DNA from: Candidatus Buchananbacteria bacterium
Lineage (GTDB): Bacteria > Patescibacteriota > Patescibacteriia > Buchananbacterales > UBA6539
Direction of reading: 5' to 3'
Assembly: GCA_016930315.1 (NCBI GenBank)
Contig: JAFGGX010000035.1
Location: forward strand, 1-43,443
Length of the DNA: 43,443 nucleotides
Each line of letters begins with the position of its first letter. The first letter of the stretch is position 1. Position numbers and translations under genes: made by a program. Below are positions 9,247 to 17,447 of this stretch, in pieces. Under the pieces are notes generated by a model. The model saw only the letters and a list, made by a program, of their open reading frames with translations. It was not told the origin of the DNA and made no database searches.

Positions 9247-9399
9247 GAATTTAATCATGTTATTTGTCGCTCACTTGATCAAAATCGTCTAGCTTGGCCT
9301 GTTTGTGGATCCTCACATCAGGCCCTTTGCCTTTACAATAATTTTTAAAACTATACTAAAACACCTCTTCTATTATTTTACTAAAAAATCAAATCAAAA
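9247..9399. other. intergenic, one inverted repeat
   Basis: No gene is seen between the border repeat and the DUF2391-like gene. GGCCTG (9296-9301) and CAGGCC (9319-9324) could pair around an inner TGTG/CACA stem. This might end the minus-strand transcript, but there is no T-run. Confidence 0.4.
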
Positions 9400-9903
9400 T
9401 TATTTTAACACATCAGCAATCGCCGCACTCATTGATGCTGGTAATGAAATAATAACAATCCTTTTTAAAGTAACGACCCAGTCCACACCTAATGGCGCCT
9501 TATCAATCAAAAAAAGCAAAAGGCCTACGACAATTGCTGAAACAATATAAGTAGCAACCACTCTTTTAACAAATTCAACTAATTCAAAGTTAGAATGATC
9601 GCGATAATAATTATAATAAACAAACGATCCTACAAAAATTAGGGAGACCAAACCAATGGCTAAAATATTTATTACAGGTAAAATCTCACTCAGTCGCCAG
9701 ACTTCTTCGGTAAACATAATTGGCATGGCAAGCAGAGTGGCTCCAACAATAACTTGAATTACATCCCGAAAATAAAATTCAATCATTAATGGCTTGGAAA
9801 TCTTGTGGAGCAAATTACCAGCTGAATCAGTTATGGTAACGATTTCATTTAAATACCGACCAACTCGAACCTTCTCTCTTTTTACTTTATGGTTATTTTC
9901 CAT
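9400..9903 (-). CDS. DUF2391-like integral membrane protein
   Basis: A 167-residue protein with a basic N-terminus and about four membrane helices. RDVIQVIVGATLLAMPIMFTEEVW and the C-terminal RIVIISLPASMSAAIADVL resemble the DUF2391 (TIGR02587) family, which has no known function. The ATG at 9903 is preferred to the track's TTG at 9918, because a TATAAT box at 9910-9915 ends only six bases before it, implying a leaderless transcript. Confidence 0.6.
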   Translation of the reverse strand: MENNHKVKREKVRVGRYLNEIVTITDSAGNLLHKISKPLMIEFYFRDVIQVIVGATLLAMPIMFTEEVWRLSEILPVINILAIGLVSLIFVGSFVYYNYYRDHSNFELVEFVKRVVATYIVSAIVVGLLLFLIDKAPLGVDWVVTLKRIVIISLPASMSAAIADVLK

Positions 9904-9968
9904 ATATTTATTATACAAATAAATTATTTAAATCGAGATTAATTTTATTATTTCTACAACCTTATTCC

Positions 9969-10460
9969 TTAAGTTTGCTTACCAAACACCACTTTTAAAA
10001 ATGTTAAATCTCGCTTATTAATCACTCGTCCGGTTGGGGAACTAATTTTAGCCTTTTCCATCAACTCAATTGCCTTACTTAGACTCATCCATTTCAACTT
10101 AAACCCGGCGGCTATTTCATCATCAGTAAAAAATAGTTTGCCTTTCACTCCAGAAACTTGAGCAGAAAAACAATAAGAAATTTGTTTAAAAGCATAAAAA
10201 TAACGAAACTCATCTATCCGACCCAACTCTTTAATATTTTTAATCTTGCACCCGGTTTCTTCCAAACACTCCCTTCTTAACGCTTGAATAATTGTTTCAC
10301 CTTTATCAATCCCACCGCCAGGTAATTTATAATAATTATCTTTACTGACATACAACATCGCCACCTGATTTTTACCATCAAAAAGAACGGCCCGAGCCGC
10401 TCTTCTGGCTAATTTAATTTTTACTTTTTTACCACTTTCAATTGTCAGAATCGTTCTCAT
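9969..10460 (-). CDS. Nudix hydrolase
   Basis: A 163-residue protein with a complete Nudix box, GGGIDKGETIIQALRRECLE followed by ETG (about residues 48-70), in which the REcLEE glutamates bind the catalytic metal. Nudix enzymes hydrolyse nucleoside diphosphates linked to another moiety, either house-cleaning damaged nucleotides or trimming cofactors. The substrate cannot be assigned. It lies 14 bases downstream of dnaN on the same strand and is probably co-transcribed. Confidence 0.85.
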   Translation of the reverse strand: MRTILTIESGKKVKIKLARRAARAVLFDGKNQVAMLYVSKDNYYKLPGGGIDKGETIIQALRRECLEETGCKIKNIKELGRIDEFRYFYAFKQISYCFSAQVSGVKGKLFFTDDEIAAGFKLKWMSLSKAIELMEKAKISSPTGRVINKRDLTFLKVVFGKQT

Positions 10461-10474
10461 GTCAAAATTAAAAA

Positions 10475-11623
10475 TTATTGTTTAATCGGCATGACAATAT
10501 ATAAATAATCTTTCTCTGCCCCCTCTGGCCGTAACAAACATGGATTGCCACTATCAACCAAATCAATTTCCGTTTTTTGGGTGTTAATGTTTTGCAAGCC
10601 ATCTAATAAAAAGCGGAAATTTAAAACTGTGCTATTTACCTCCCCTTGAATTTCGGCTTCGAGTTCCGAAATATTTTCACCCAACTGACTGTTAATAGCT
10701 GCCACTTTCAATTGGTTTTGACCGGGTAAAATATCAACCTTAACATCATAAATCCCAATCCGGCTAAACAACCCGGCGGTTTTAATCGCTTTAACAAAAT
10801 CTGCTGTTTCCACCAACACTTTAGTTTTTGTTTCTTGAGGAATAATTTGCTGATAATCGGGATATTGACCTTCAACCAAGCGCGAAACCAACTCGATATT
10901 ACCTAAAACAAACATAATCTGATTGTCCGAAATGTAAATTTCCACTTCTTCAATGTCAGAAATTGAAGCCGGATCTTTCAGGCTACCCAAAATTCTTTGC
11001 AGTTCTTGCAAGGTTTTAGCCGGCACAATAATCCGCCGGTTAGAATCGCCATTTTTACGCTTAAATTCCAGCGATTTTTCGGCTAAACGATAACTGTCGG
11101 TGGCCGCCAGTGTTAACTTGTTATCCGAAAAATTAAATAATACCCCGCCAATTTCCGGCCGAGTTTCATTAACCGACACGGCAAAAAGAACTTGACCCAA
11201 AGCTTGTCTAAAACTTTCGTGATTAATTAAATACGGTGCATTTTTTTCCACTTGAGGAATCAACGGAAAGTCGGTGGCCGCTTGGCCTTTAATTTTAGTG
11301 GAATCATTTTTGCAATCAATTTTTAAAATCTGATCTTGATCATCAGCTTCTGACGCCTGCAAGTCAACTCTTTCTTTTGGCAAAAGCGAAACAAAGTCAG
11401 CTAGCAGTTTTGATTGAACAGTAAATTCCCCTTCCTGTTCAACCTTGCCGCGGATAGTGCAGCTAATACCGATTTCCAAATTGGTGGCGGAAAGTTTAAT
11501 AGCATTGTCTTTCACTTGAAATAAAATATTATTTAAAATCGGTAGAGCCACATTTTTATTTGCCAAGTGACTGACGATAAACAATCCTTGATTTAGATTT
11601 TCTTGAGTACAGGATATTTTCAT
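10475..11623 (-). CDS. dnaN: DNA polymerase III beta subunit (sliding clamp)
   Basis: A 382-residue clamp, normal length, with the three repeats of the family; the N-terminal MKISCTQENL, LPILNNILFQ, SYRLAEKSLEF and the C-terminal LLRPEGAEKDYLYIVMPIK are recognisable. The dimeric ring tethers the replicative polymerase to DNA and binds partner clamp motifs. It follows dnaA and the putative origin on the same strand, the standard dnaA-dnaN order. No Shine-Dalgarno is seen; the start is preceded by an AT-only stretch. Confidence 0.97.
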   Translation of the reverse strand: MKISCTQENLNQGLFIVSHLANKNVALPILNNILFQVKDNAIKLSATNLEIGISCTIRGKVEQEGEFTVQSKLLADFVSLLPKERVDLQASEADDQDQILKIDCKNDSTKIKGQAATDFPLIPQVEKNAPYLINHESFRQALGQVLFAVSVNETRPEIGGVLFNFSDNKLTLAATDSYRLAEKSLEFKRKNGDSNRRIIVPAKTLQELQRILGSLKDPASISDIEEVEIYISDNQIMFVLGNIELVSRLVEGQYPDYQQIIPQETKTKVLVETADFVKAIKTAGLFSRIGIYDVKVDILPGQNQLKVAAINSQLGENISELEAEIQGEVNSTVLNFRFLLDGLQNINTQKTEIDLVDSGNPCLLRPEGAEKDYLYIVMPIKQ

Positions 11624-11897
11624 ATTATTAATATATTTAATTTATATATATAAGTAATAGTAATAATAAGCGAGTGGATAAGTATCTTAACTAGATTTTT
11701 AGTTTAAACTTGGACAAATTTTGAACGATTTTTTATGGTGAACTTATGGATAAGTGGTCGAACAAAGTGTGTTAGAATTTGGCCTAAAAAATTGATTGAT
11801 TTTTTGACTACTTTTATCCTCAGGTTGCTTGGTTTTTTTGCAGATAGTTATCCAATTGAATTTCAAGTTTTATCCAAAGCTTTTCCCCAACTGATTG
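11624..11897. other. candidate replication origin (oriC) between dnaA and dnaN
   Basis: A 274-bp gap with five DnaA-box-like 9-mers: TTATCCACT (11673-11681, minus), TTATCCATA (11745-11753, minus), TTATCCTCA (11814-11822, plus), TTATCCAAT (11848-11856, plus) and TTATCCAAA (11870-11878, plus). The first and third differ from TTATCCACA at one position. The end near dnaN (11624-11670) is almost purely A/T and could be the unwinding element. The other dnaA flank (13275-13492) has no such cluster. Confidence 0.75.
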
Positions 11898-13274
11898 TTA
11901 TTGATTGTATAATTTTTCTTTGATTAACTTAATGTCTTGGGTAATTTTTTCGTCTTGATCAATTAAATCTTTGATTTTTTCGTAAGCATGCATGGCGGTG
12001 GTATGGTCGCGGTTGCCGATTTCTTGGCCAATGGTAGGAAAGGAACTTTTCAATTCATCGCGCATTAGATACATTACAATTTGTCTGGGAACGGCTAAAC
12101 TCTTTTTGCGGCAAGCACCGAGCAAATCTTCAAGTGAAACGTCGTAAAAAGTGGCGACCGTGTTGATGATTTGTTTAGGGGTAATTGATTTACGTTGGCG
12201 GACCGAAGAAATTGAATCGATTACTTTTTTAACACTTTCCAAATCCGGTTGATTGCCGCTTAGTTGATGATAGGCAATGATTTTATTTAACGCCCCTTCG
12301 AGTTCTCGGACGTTGTTTTGGATATTAGCGGCAATATGATGGATAACGTCTTCGGCTAAAGAGAAGTTTTTTTCTTTCATTTTTAGCCTTAAAATTGCCG
12401 ATCGGGTTTCCAAATCAGGGGCGGAAATATCAACCAACATCCCCCATTCAAACCGAGACACCAACCGTTCTTCCAAAGCCGGAATGGCTTTGGGTGGCCG
12501 ATCAGAAGTTAAAATAATTTGTTTGTTGGCTTGGTGTAAATCGTTAAAGGTATGAAAGAATGCTTCTTGAGTGCCTTCTTTTCCGGCTAAAAAATGGACA
12601 TCATCGATTAATAAAACATCAACCGATCGATAAACACTTTTAAAATTGTCGGCCCGGTTATTAGAAATTGATCTGATAAAGTCGTTAGTGAATTTTTCGC
12701 AACTAACGTACATGATTTTTTTGTTGCCAAAATTTTGGTTGATTTTATTGCCGATGGCTTGCATTAGGTGGGTTTTACCCAAACCAACTCCGCCGTAGAT
12801 AAATAGTGGGTTGTAAACACCGCCTGGCTGTTTAGTTACGGCCATGCCGGCTGCCTGGGCTAGTTCATTGCCTTTTCCAATGACAAAAGTTTCAAAAGTA
12901 TAATTAGGATTTAATCCAAATTCGTTGATGGTTGGCAGGCTGCGTTCGACTGCTTGTTCGGTTGATTTTTCCTCTGTCTTTGCGTTGGTTTGAACGTTGG
13001 AAACTTTAGCTGCGGCTTTAGTTTCTACCCGATAAGTAACATTTCGGGCTTTATTTTCCGTGATTTTTTGCAATGCTTTTAAAATTGCCGAATGATATTT
13101 TTTTTCCAGCCAAGCTTTGGTAAAAGTATTTGGTACGCCGATTGTGATAGTGTCTTCTTGATAGTCGGTAATAAAAGTATTTTTAAACCAAGTGGTAAAA
13201 TTTGCCTTGCTTAAAGACAATTCCAATTCGCCTAAAGCCGCTTGCCAGATTTTTTGAGTTTCGCCATCAATCAT
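11898..13274 (-). CDS. dnaA: chromosomal replication initiator DnaA
   Basis: A 458-residue AAA+ initiator. It contains domain I (IWQAALGELELSLSKANFTTWF), a short variable linker, the Walker A GGVGLGKTH (161-169), Walker B LLIDDVHFLAGKE, and the C-terminal DnaA-box reader ending in GNRDHTTAMHAYEKI. It oligomerises on DnaA boxes to open the origin and load helicase. Length and domains are complete. The start ATG gives the usual N-terminus. A TATAAT with TGT extension lies upstream on the minus strand (13317-13322). Confidence 0.98.
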   Translation of the reverse strand: MIDGETQKIWQAALGELELSLSKANFTTWFKNTFITDYQEDTITIGVPNTFTKAWLEKKYHSAILKALQKITENKARNVTYRVETKAAAKVSNVQTNAKTEEKSTEQAVERSLPTINEFGLNPNYTFETFVIGKGNELAQAAGMAVTKQPGGVYNPLFIYGGVGLGKTHLMQAIGNKINQNFGNKKIMYVSCEKFTNDFIRSISNNRADNFKSVYRSVDVLLIDDVHFLAGKEGTQEAFFHTFNDLHQANKQIILTSDRPPKAIPALEERLVSRFEWGMLVDISAPDLETRSAILRLKMKEKNFSLAEDVIHHIAANIQNNVRELEGALNKIIAYHQLSGNQPDLESVKKVIDSISSVRQRKSITPKQIINTVATFYDVSLEDLLGACRKKSLAVPRQIVMYLMRDELKSSFPTIGQEIGNRDHTTAMHAYEKIKDLIDQDEKITQDIKLIKEKLYNQ

Positions 13275-13316
13275 TTTTTTGTTTTTTTAATCAAAACGAT
13301 ATTAGTTAACAGGCTC

Positions 13317-13322
13317 ATTATA
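13317..13322 (-). promoter_or_regulatory. extended -10 of the dnaA promoter
   Basis: On the minus strand TGT-TATAAT, an extended -10 element, lies 43 bases before the dnaA ATG. The -35 region (TACTTT at 17 bp) is weak. Confidence 0.45.
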
Positions 13323-13427
13323 ACACAAAAACCAATGGGAAAGTATTGGTAAAATCGACCTAATGTGCTCAACCTGTTAGTAAAATGTGTACAATATTTT
13401 GCTTGATTTTTAATAACTTTTATGGCT

Positions 13428-13456
13428 TTGACCAAATTGCCTAAATCTGTTAGTAT
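13428..13456 (+). promoter_or_regulatory. promoter of the rpmH-rnpA-yidD-yidC operon
   Basis: TTGACC, a 17-bp spacer and TAGTAT, with the predicted start about 30 bases before the rpmH ATG. Confidence 0.65.
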
Positions 13457-13492
13457 AGGTTTGTAATTTAACTTAAAATAATTTAATAATTT

Positions 13493-13630
13493 ATGCCGAA
13501 AAGAACTTTTCAGCCAAAAACCCTTAAAGGTAAAAAAGATCATGGTTTTCGAGGAAGAATGGCCACTAAAAATGGTCGAAATGTGATCAAAAGACGAAAG
13601 ACTAAGGGTAGAGCTAGATTAACCAAATAA
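13493..13630 (+). CDS. rpmH: 50S ribosomal protein L34
   Basis: A 45-residue basic protein that is too short for the ORF track: [19 protein letters not shown], then [13 protein letters not shown] and a basic tail ending RARLTK. This is the canonical L34 sequence and length. It sits divergent to dnaA and directly before rnpA, the conserved bacterial order. The ATG is preceded by an AT-rich leader without Shine-Dalgarno. Confidence 0.97.
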   Translation: MPKRTFQPKTLKGKKDHGFRGRMATKNGRNVIKRRKTKGRARLTK

Positions 13631-13640
13631 GCTTTGTTTA

Positions 13641-13982
13641 ATGTTAACAAAAAATCACCGCTTGACCCGCCAAAAGGATTTTTTGTTGGTAAAAAAACGG
13701 GGGAAAAGTGTTTATAATGGCTATTTTAAGCTAAAATATCTAGAAAATGGAGGTGAATTCAGCTGTTTTTCGGTAATTATTTCAGCTAAAATTAGCAAAA
13801 AAGCCGTGGTAAGAAATAAGCTCAGGCGGCAAAGTTTAGAAATAATCAGGTTAGCGCTTGATAAGATTAAACCGGGTTATAATGTGTTAATTTGGCCAAA
13901 TAATAAGGCTTTAGACCTTGATTATCAACTTTTAGAAACCAACTTATTAGCTTTATTTAAAAGAGCTTTTTTGTTAAAATGA
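13641..13982 (+). CDS. rnpA: ribonuclease P protein component
   Basis: A 113-residue basic protein. NHRLTRQKDFLLVKKRGKSV at the start and the RNxLRR signature in VVRNKLRRQSLEIIR identify the protein cofactor that helps RNase P RNA bind pre-tRNA leaders. It begins 10 bases after rpmH and its TGA stop overlaps the yidD ATG (ATGA). The RNA subunit rnpB is not in the window. Confidence 0.95.
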   Translation: MLTKNHRLTRQKDFLLVKKRGKSVYNGYFKLKYLENGGEFSCFSVIISAKISKKAVVRNKLRRQSLEIIRLALDKIKPGYNVLIWPNNKALDLDYQLLETNLLALFKRAFLLK

Positions 13983-14233
13983 ACTTTTTTACCATCACCA
14001 CCCGTCGGATTGTTTTAAAAATCATTAGGATCTATCAAAAAACCCTGTCTTTCGACCATGGGCCGCTCAAAATCTTTTTTCCCAATGGTTATTGTCGGTT
14101 TCATCCAACTTGTTCGGAATATGGCTATCGGGCGATTGAAAAATATGGAATTTTTAAGGGTGGCTTAATGGCCGCTAATCGAGTTTTACGCTGTAATCCC
14201 TGGAATAAAGGGGGTATAGACGAAGTTAAATAA
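13979..14233 (+). CDS. yidD: membrane protein insertion efficiency factor YidD
   Basis: An 84-residue protein with the family core FFPNGYCRFHPTCSEYGYRAI and a C-terminal LRCNPWNKGGIDEV, including the conserved cysteines. YidD is a small peripheral membrane factor that aids YidC-dependent insertion. It is translationally coupled to rnpA and followed 13 bases later by yidC. Complete and typical. Confidence 0.95.
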   Translation: MNFFTITTRRIVLKIIRIYQKTLSFDHGPLKIFFPNGYCRFHPTCSEYGYRAIEKYGIFKGGLMAANRVLRCNPWNKGGIDEVK

Positions 14234-14246
14234 CTAAAAATGTTTT

Positions 14247-15020
14247 ATGGTTCAACTTTTTAATGTCGTTTTGTATCAGCCAATCTTAAATGCTTTGGTC
14301 TTTTTGTATAATATTATTCCCGGCCATGATTTGGGAATTGCTATTATTATTTTGACAATTTTAGTTAAATTATTAATTTATCCGTTGACCAGGCAATCGA
14401 TCAAGGGTCAAAAAGCGTTGCAGGATTTGCAACCAAAAATTGATGCATTGAAATTAAAATATAAAGACAACAAAGAACAGCAAGCCAAGGAAATGATGGA
14501 GTTATATAAACAAGAAAAAGTTAACCCTCTTTCTTCCTGTTTGCCGTTATTAATTCAATTACCTCTTTTAATTGCGGTTTATCGGGTTTTTATCGATGCG
14601 ATTCCGGCTCAAAATTTAGATTCTATTTATTCGTTTATTAACAATCCTGGGCAGTTAAATCCAATTGCTTTTGGGTTTGTTAATTTAGCGATACCAAACG
14701 TGGTGTTAGCGGTTTTAGCTGGGGCGGCTCAGTTTTGGCAGACCAAAATGTTGATGACTAAAAAAGCGCCAAAGAATATGCCTGGTGCTAAAGATGAAAA
14801 TATGATGGCGATGATGAATAAGCAGATGCAGTATTTTATGCCGATAATTACTATTATTATTGGTTTGCGCTTTCCTGGTGGTTTAACCTTGTATTGGTTT
14901 GTTTTGACATTATTAACCGCCTTGCAACAGGTTTGGATGTTTAGACATGATGATAAAAATAATCCGCCGCAAATAATCGAGGGTCAAAAAATTGAAGACC
15001 AAAAAAAATTGGGCAATTAA
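14247..15020 (+). CDS. yidC: membrane protein insertase YidC
   Basis: A 257-residue Oxa1-type insertase, lacking the large periplasmic domain of proteobacterial YidC, as in Gram-positive and CPR forms. GHDLGIAIIILTILVKLLIYPLT holds the helix with the conserved hydrophilic-groove arginine nearby, followed by the cytosolic coiled hairpin (ALQDLQPKIDALKLKYKDNK) and further helices. It inserts small membrane proteins alone or with SecYEG. Last core gene before a PRC-barrel gene four bases away. Confidence 0.95.
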   Translation: MVQLFNVVLYQPILNALVFLYNIIPGHDLGIAIIILTILVKLLIYPLTRQSIKGQKALQDLQPKIDALKLKYKDNKEQQAKEMMELYKQEKVNPLSSCLPLLIQLPLLIAVYRVFIDAIPAQNLDSIYSFINNPGQLNPIAFGFVNLAIPNVVLAVLAGAAQFWQTKMLMTKKAPKNMPGAKDENMMAMMNKQMQYFMPIITIIIGLRFPGGLTLYWFVLTLLTALQQVWMFRHDDKNNPPQIIEGQKIEDQKKLGN

Positions 15021-15023
15021 TTT

Positions 15024-15302
15024 ATGGAACTCGATGGTAAAAAAATTATTGGTCTGCCAACAGAAACTCGTAGCGGTCAATATTTAGGTAAGGTTAAATC
15101 AATTGATTTCGATCAAACCACCGGTAAAGTAACTTATATCTATGTTCGTCCTGTTTGGACCAAGCGTTTTTTTTGCCGCCAGTTTATCATCCATCGCGAT
15201 CAGGTAGTTAGCCTCCAAGAAAATAAATTAGTAGTTGATGATACCAGCATAAAAACGCCGGTTACCAGTTTTCAGAAATCAAATTTAGCACCGAGTAAAT
15301 AA
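15024..15302 (+). CDS. PRC-barrel-like domain protein
   Basis: A 92-residue protein whose KKIIGLPTETRSGQYLGKVKSIDFDQTTGKVTYIYV pattern fits a PRC-barrel, a small beta-barrel found in RimM, photosynthetic H subunits and many stand-alone bacterial proteins. It starts four bases after the yidC stop and ends the operon before a terminator at 15315. This position is often taken by the RNA-binding protein Jag, but no KH or R3H motif is seen here. The function is unknown. Confidence 0.6.
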   Translation: MELDGKKIIGLPTETRSGQYLGKVKSIDFDQTTGKVTYIYVRPVWTKRFFCRQFIIHRDQVVSLQENKLVVDDTSIKTPVTSFQKSNLAPSK

Positions 15303-15314
15303 AAATATTAAAAA

Positions 15315-15342
15315 AAGGAACCACCTGGTTGGTTCTTTTTGT
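15315..15342 (+). terminator. rho-independent terminator of the rpmH-yidC operon
   Basis: GGAACCA and TGGTTC pair around a short loop, followed by TTTTTGTTT. Confidence 0.85.
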
Positions 15343-15380
15343 TTAATGAATAATTACATAAAATACTGCCCTAAAAAGGG

Positions 15381-15413
15381 AATGGCATTAGATTTTTTTA
15401 ATCTAGCGCCATT
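15381..15413 (-). terminator. hairpin after the 15.4-kb accessory gene
   Basis: On the minus strand AATGGCGCTAGATT pairs with AATCTAATGCCATT around an A-rich loop, eight bases past the stop. The palindrome CCCTTTTTAGGG follows. The T-tract is poor, so termination is only probable. Confidence 0.5.
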
Positions 15414-15420
15414 TTTTCGA

Positions 15421-15666
15421 TTAGTCTGTGGCAAGTAAGGTGGCTGTGGCCACTGTGGTGCGGTTGACATTGATCCCTCCGCTGAGACGGTAGCCACACG
15501 CTTGAAGTTGTTCGATTTGGAACAAAAGATCAGGAATGTCGGAGTTTTCGAGTAATAGAATTGTTCCATCCGGGCTTTCGGTGTACGTCCGTCCAGGGTG
15601 TTCTTCTGCTCTAATTAGTATGTCAAAAGAGCTGAAGTGTCTGTCTATCCTTTGAAGAGCATTCAC
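15421..15666 (-). CDS. small accessory protein of unknown function
   Basis: An 81-residue protein starting with GTG: MNALQRIDRHFSSFDILIRA, mixed alpha/beta character, no membrane segment, no recognised domain. The start is decided by a near-perfect AGGAGGTG nine bases upstream, very unlike the neighbouring core genes. It has its own promoter (15718-15746) and a hairpin behind it, and codon use is GC-richer than in the flanking core genes. It sits between the convergent yidC and DAG-kinase-like transcripts. Confidence 0.6.
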   Translation of the reverse strand: MNALQRIDRHFSSFDILIRAEEHPGRTYTESPDGTILLLENSDIPDLLFQIEQLQACGYRLSGGINVNRTTVATATLLATD

Positions 15667-15717
15667 TGTAATTCACCTCCTTTTGGGTGGCGTAAAATTG
15701 ATCCGAATAACAAAACT

Positions 15718-15746
15718 ATTTTATTCCAAATCGATTTAAGAGTCAA
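15718..15746 (-). promoter_or_regulatory. promoter of the 15.4-kb accessory gene
   Basis: On the minus strand TTGACT, 17-bp spacer, TAAAAT. It begins about 17 bases beyond the terminator of the upstream DAG-kinase-like gene. Confidence 0.7.
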
Positions 15747-15762
15747 CTTACGTGTTTTTGTA

Positions 15763-15789
15763 TTAAAAAATCGCTTGTTCAGCGATTTT
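15763..15789 (-). terminator. terminator of the bactofilin/DAG-kinase-like operon
   Basis: On the minus strand AAAATCGCT-loop-AGCGATTTTTT is a 9-bp stem with a T-run, 20 bases past the stop at 15809. Confidence 0.8.
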
Positions 15790-15808
15790 GGCTTGATTAG
15801 CATCCGTT

Positions 15809-16573
15809 TTAGAATTCCCGGCTTTTTCCGACGATTAGCTTCAATTTTTTGGGGACAATTTCGATTTTAACTGGTGTTTTTAAGACTTTTTGGCCGTCGG
15901 TAATGACCGAAACAGATTGTTTGCTGTCAATGGCTATTTTTCTAATTGGGATGATGCTTTGTGCCATGATTGGTTTTTTAAAAAACTTTGACATGCCACT
16001 GACAATTGGCTGGATAAAAATTTCCAGTAGGCCGTCTTGGGGGTTAAAATAACCATTTTGGTTAAAGGAGCCGGCTAAAGCCGGTTTAAAATTACAGATA
16101 GAAATTTCTGATTGGCTGGCTTGGGGCATGATTTTGTAGTGATCTTCGCATTCAATAGTCACTTGATCGCCGGCAATTTTAATGTCTGATAAAAAGTAGG
16201 TATTATTGATTTTACCTAAGTCCAATTTTTTAATAATGCGGCCGGAAATAATATTGCAGGCCTCTTCGCCAATTGGAATACCTAAACTGCTGGCGATGTG
16301 GTTTTCTCCACCAACCGGAATTAAACCAAAAATCACGTCAAATTTGGCCGCGATGTTGATGACTTCGTTTAGAGTTTTGTCATTACCAACAACTACCACG
16401 GTTTTAACGCCATTGCGCAACTCATCGGCCAGCAACTCTTGAATGTTTCTGAGTGGCGACAATCGGCTGATTTTGCCGTTGATGCCCAAGTCAGTCAAAC
16501 GAGTTTCGATTCTGGCTAATTGGTTGTTATATTTTTTTTGATTTAAAAACGAGTCGTAGAGATATAAATACAT
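15809..16573 (-). CDS. diacylglycerol kinase-like protein with altered active-site motif
   Basis: A 254-residue protein with the DAGK/YegS/sphingosine-kinase fold. VVVVGNDKTLNEVIN corresponds to the nucleotide-binding GGDGTxxEV motif and LIPVGGENHIASSLGIP to the GTGNDxAxxLGIP loop. Both glycine-rich motifs are changed (GND, GGENH), so ATP-dependent lipid kinase activity is doubtful. The ATG at 16573 is preferred over the track's TTG at 16588, which would lie just past the bactofilin stop. It follows the bactofilin gene by 16 bases. Confidence 0.6.
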   Translation of the reverse strand: MYLYLYDSFLNQKKYNNQLARIETRLTDLGINGKISRLSPLRNIQELLADELRNGVKTVVVVGNDKTLNEVINIAAKFDVIFGLIPVGGENHIASSLGIPIGEEACNIISGRIIKKLDLGKINNTYFLSDIKIAGDQVTIECEDHYKIMPQASQSEISICNFKPALAGSFNQNGYFNPQDGLLEIFIQPIVSGMSKFFKKPIMAQSIIPIRKIAIDSKQSVSVITDGQKVLKTPVKIEIVPKKLKLIVGKSREF

Positions 16574-16589
16574 ATGGCAATAAACCAAT

Positions 16590-17036
16590 CTAGTTTAACT
16601 GCTCGTCTACCACCTCTTCTAGCTCCTCGGTAATTGGAGCTTCTTTTTCGGTTGGTTTGGAATGATGATCGATTTTTTCGAATTTAGATTTTTTATCATC
16701 ACCGGCTTGGCAGCGACCATTTAAAGTTGCACCTTGAGCAATCGAGATGGTTCCGGTTTTTACGTCGCCAAAGATTCTGGCGGTTTCGGCAATTTCTAAA
16801 TTTTCTTTGACTTTGATGTTGCCCTGGACTTCGCCGGCAATTGAGGCGTTAGCCGCACTAATGCTGGCAAAGATTTTTGCGCCGGGGCCGATCCTTAAAT
16901 TTTTTTCAGTGGTAATTTTGCCCGAAACTGTTCCTTCAATTACCATGTCTCCCGCCGCAATGAAATCACCTTCCACTTGGACTGATGGGCCAATAATAGT
17001 TTCAATTTCTCTAATTTCGTCTTGATTTTTGAACAT
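16590..17036 (-). CDS. bactofilin family polymer-forming protein
   Basis: A 148-residue protein with the repetitive beta-helix of bactofilins: IGPSVQVEGDFIAAGDMVIEG, then evenly spaced GxI/V repeats through GNIKVKENLEIAETARIFGDV. Bactofilins polymerise without nucleotide into filaments at the membrane and organise cell shape or wall enzymes. The C-terminus is a charged tail (about 35 residues). The ATG at 17036 (MFKNQDEIREIE) is chosen over the longer track start, since the upstream stretch is not family-like and lies inside the promoter region. Confidence 0.85.
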   Translation of the reverse strand: MFKNQDEIREIETIIGPSVQVEGDFIAAGDMVIEGTVSGKITTEKNLRIGPGAKIFASISAANASIAGEVQGNIKVKENLEIAETARIFGDVKTGTISIAQGATLNGRCQAGDDKKSKFEKIDHHSKPTEKEAPITEELEEVVDEQLN

Positions 17037-17073
17037 AGGGACTTTTAAATAAATAATTAAGCTTATCACCTCT

Positions 17074-17102
17074 ATTTTAATTGGTTTGGGCTTAACTGTC
17101 AA
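17074..17102 (-). promoter_or_regulatory. promoter of the bactofilin operon
   Basis: On the minus strand TTGACA, 17-bp spacer, TAAAAT. It is divergent from the rpsT promoter only eight bases away. Confidence 0.75.
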
Positions 17103-17110
17103 TTTAAGGC

Positions 17111-17139
17111 TTGATTTATTTTTTTTAATATGTTAGACT
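17111..17139 (+). promoter_or_regulatory. promoter of rpsT
   Basis: TTGATT, 17-bp spacer, TAGACT, about 30 bases before the rpsT ATG. Confidence 0.5.
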
Positions 17140-17169
17140 CTTCTTGCTTACTGATTAAAATATTTAACT

Positions 17170-17439
17170 ATGCCAATTAAAAAAGCGGCTGAAAAAGCCC
17201 TAAGACAAAGCACTAAACGAGCCAACAAAAATAAGAAAATTGATTCGGATATCGACGCTTTGGTTAGAAAAGTTAAAAAAGCAATTGCCGCTGGTGATCA
17301 AGCCAAGGCTTCTGAATTTTTGAAACAAGCCATTAAAAAAATCGACAAGGCTCAACAAAAATCCGCTTTGAAAAAAAATACCGCCGCTCGAAAAAAATCT
17401 AGATTAGCGCGATCGGTCAACTCAATTGCCAAAAAATAA
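17170..17439 (+). CDS. rpsT: 30S ribosomal protein S20
   Basis: An 89-residue Lys/Ala-rich helical protein: MPIKKAAEKALRQSTKRANK, then KSALKKNTAARKKSRLARSVNSI, the S20 hallmark. It binds 16S rRNA helices early in 30S assembly. It is convergent to holA, as often seen. Three consecutive hairpins follow the stop, the last with T-runs on both strands. Confidence 0.95.
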   Translation: MPIKKAAEKALRQSTKRANKNKKIDSDIDALVRKVKKAIAAGDQAKASEFLKQAIKKIDKAQQKSALKKNTAARKKSRLARSVNSIAKK

Positions 17440-17447
17440 TAATGTAT

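Noticed and set aside
13275-13492. oriC between dnaA and rpmH
   Set aside because: Only one weak DnaA-box-like site; the cluster is on the dnaN side.
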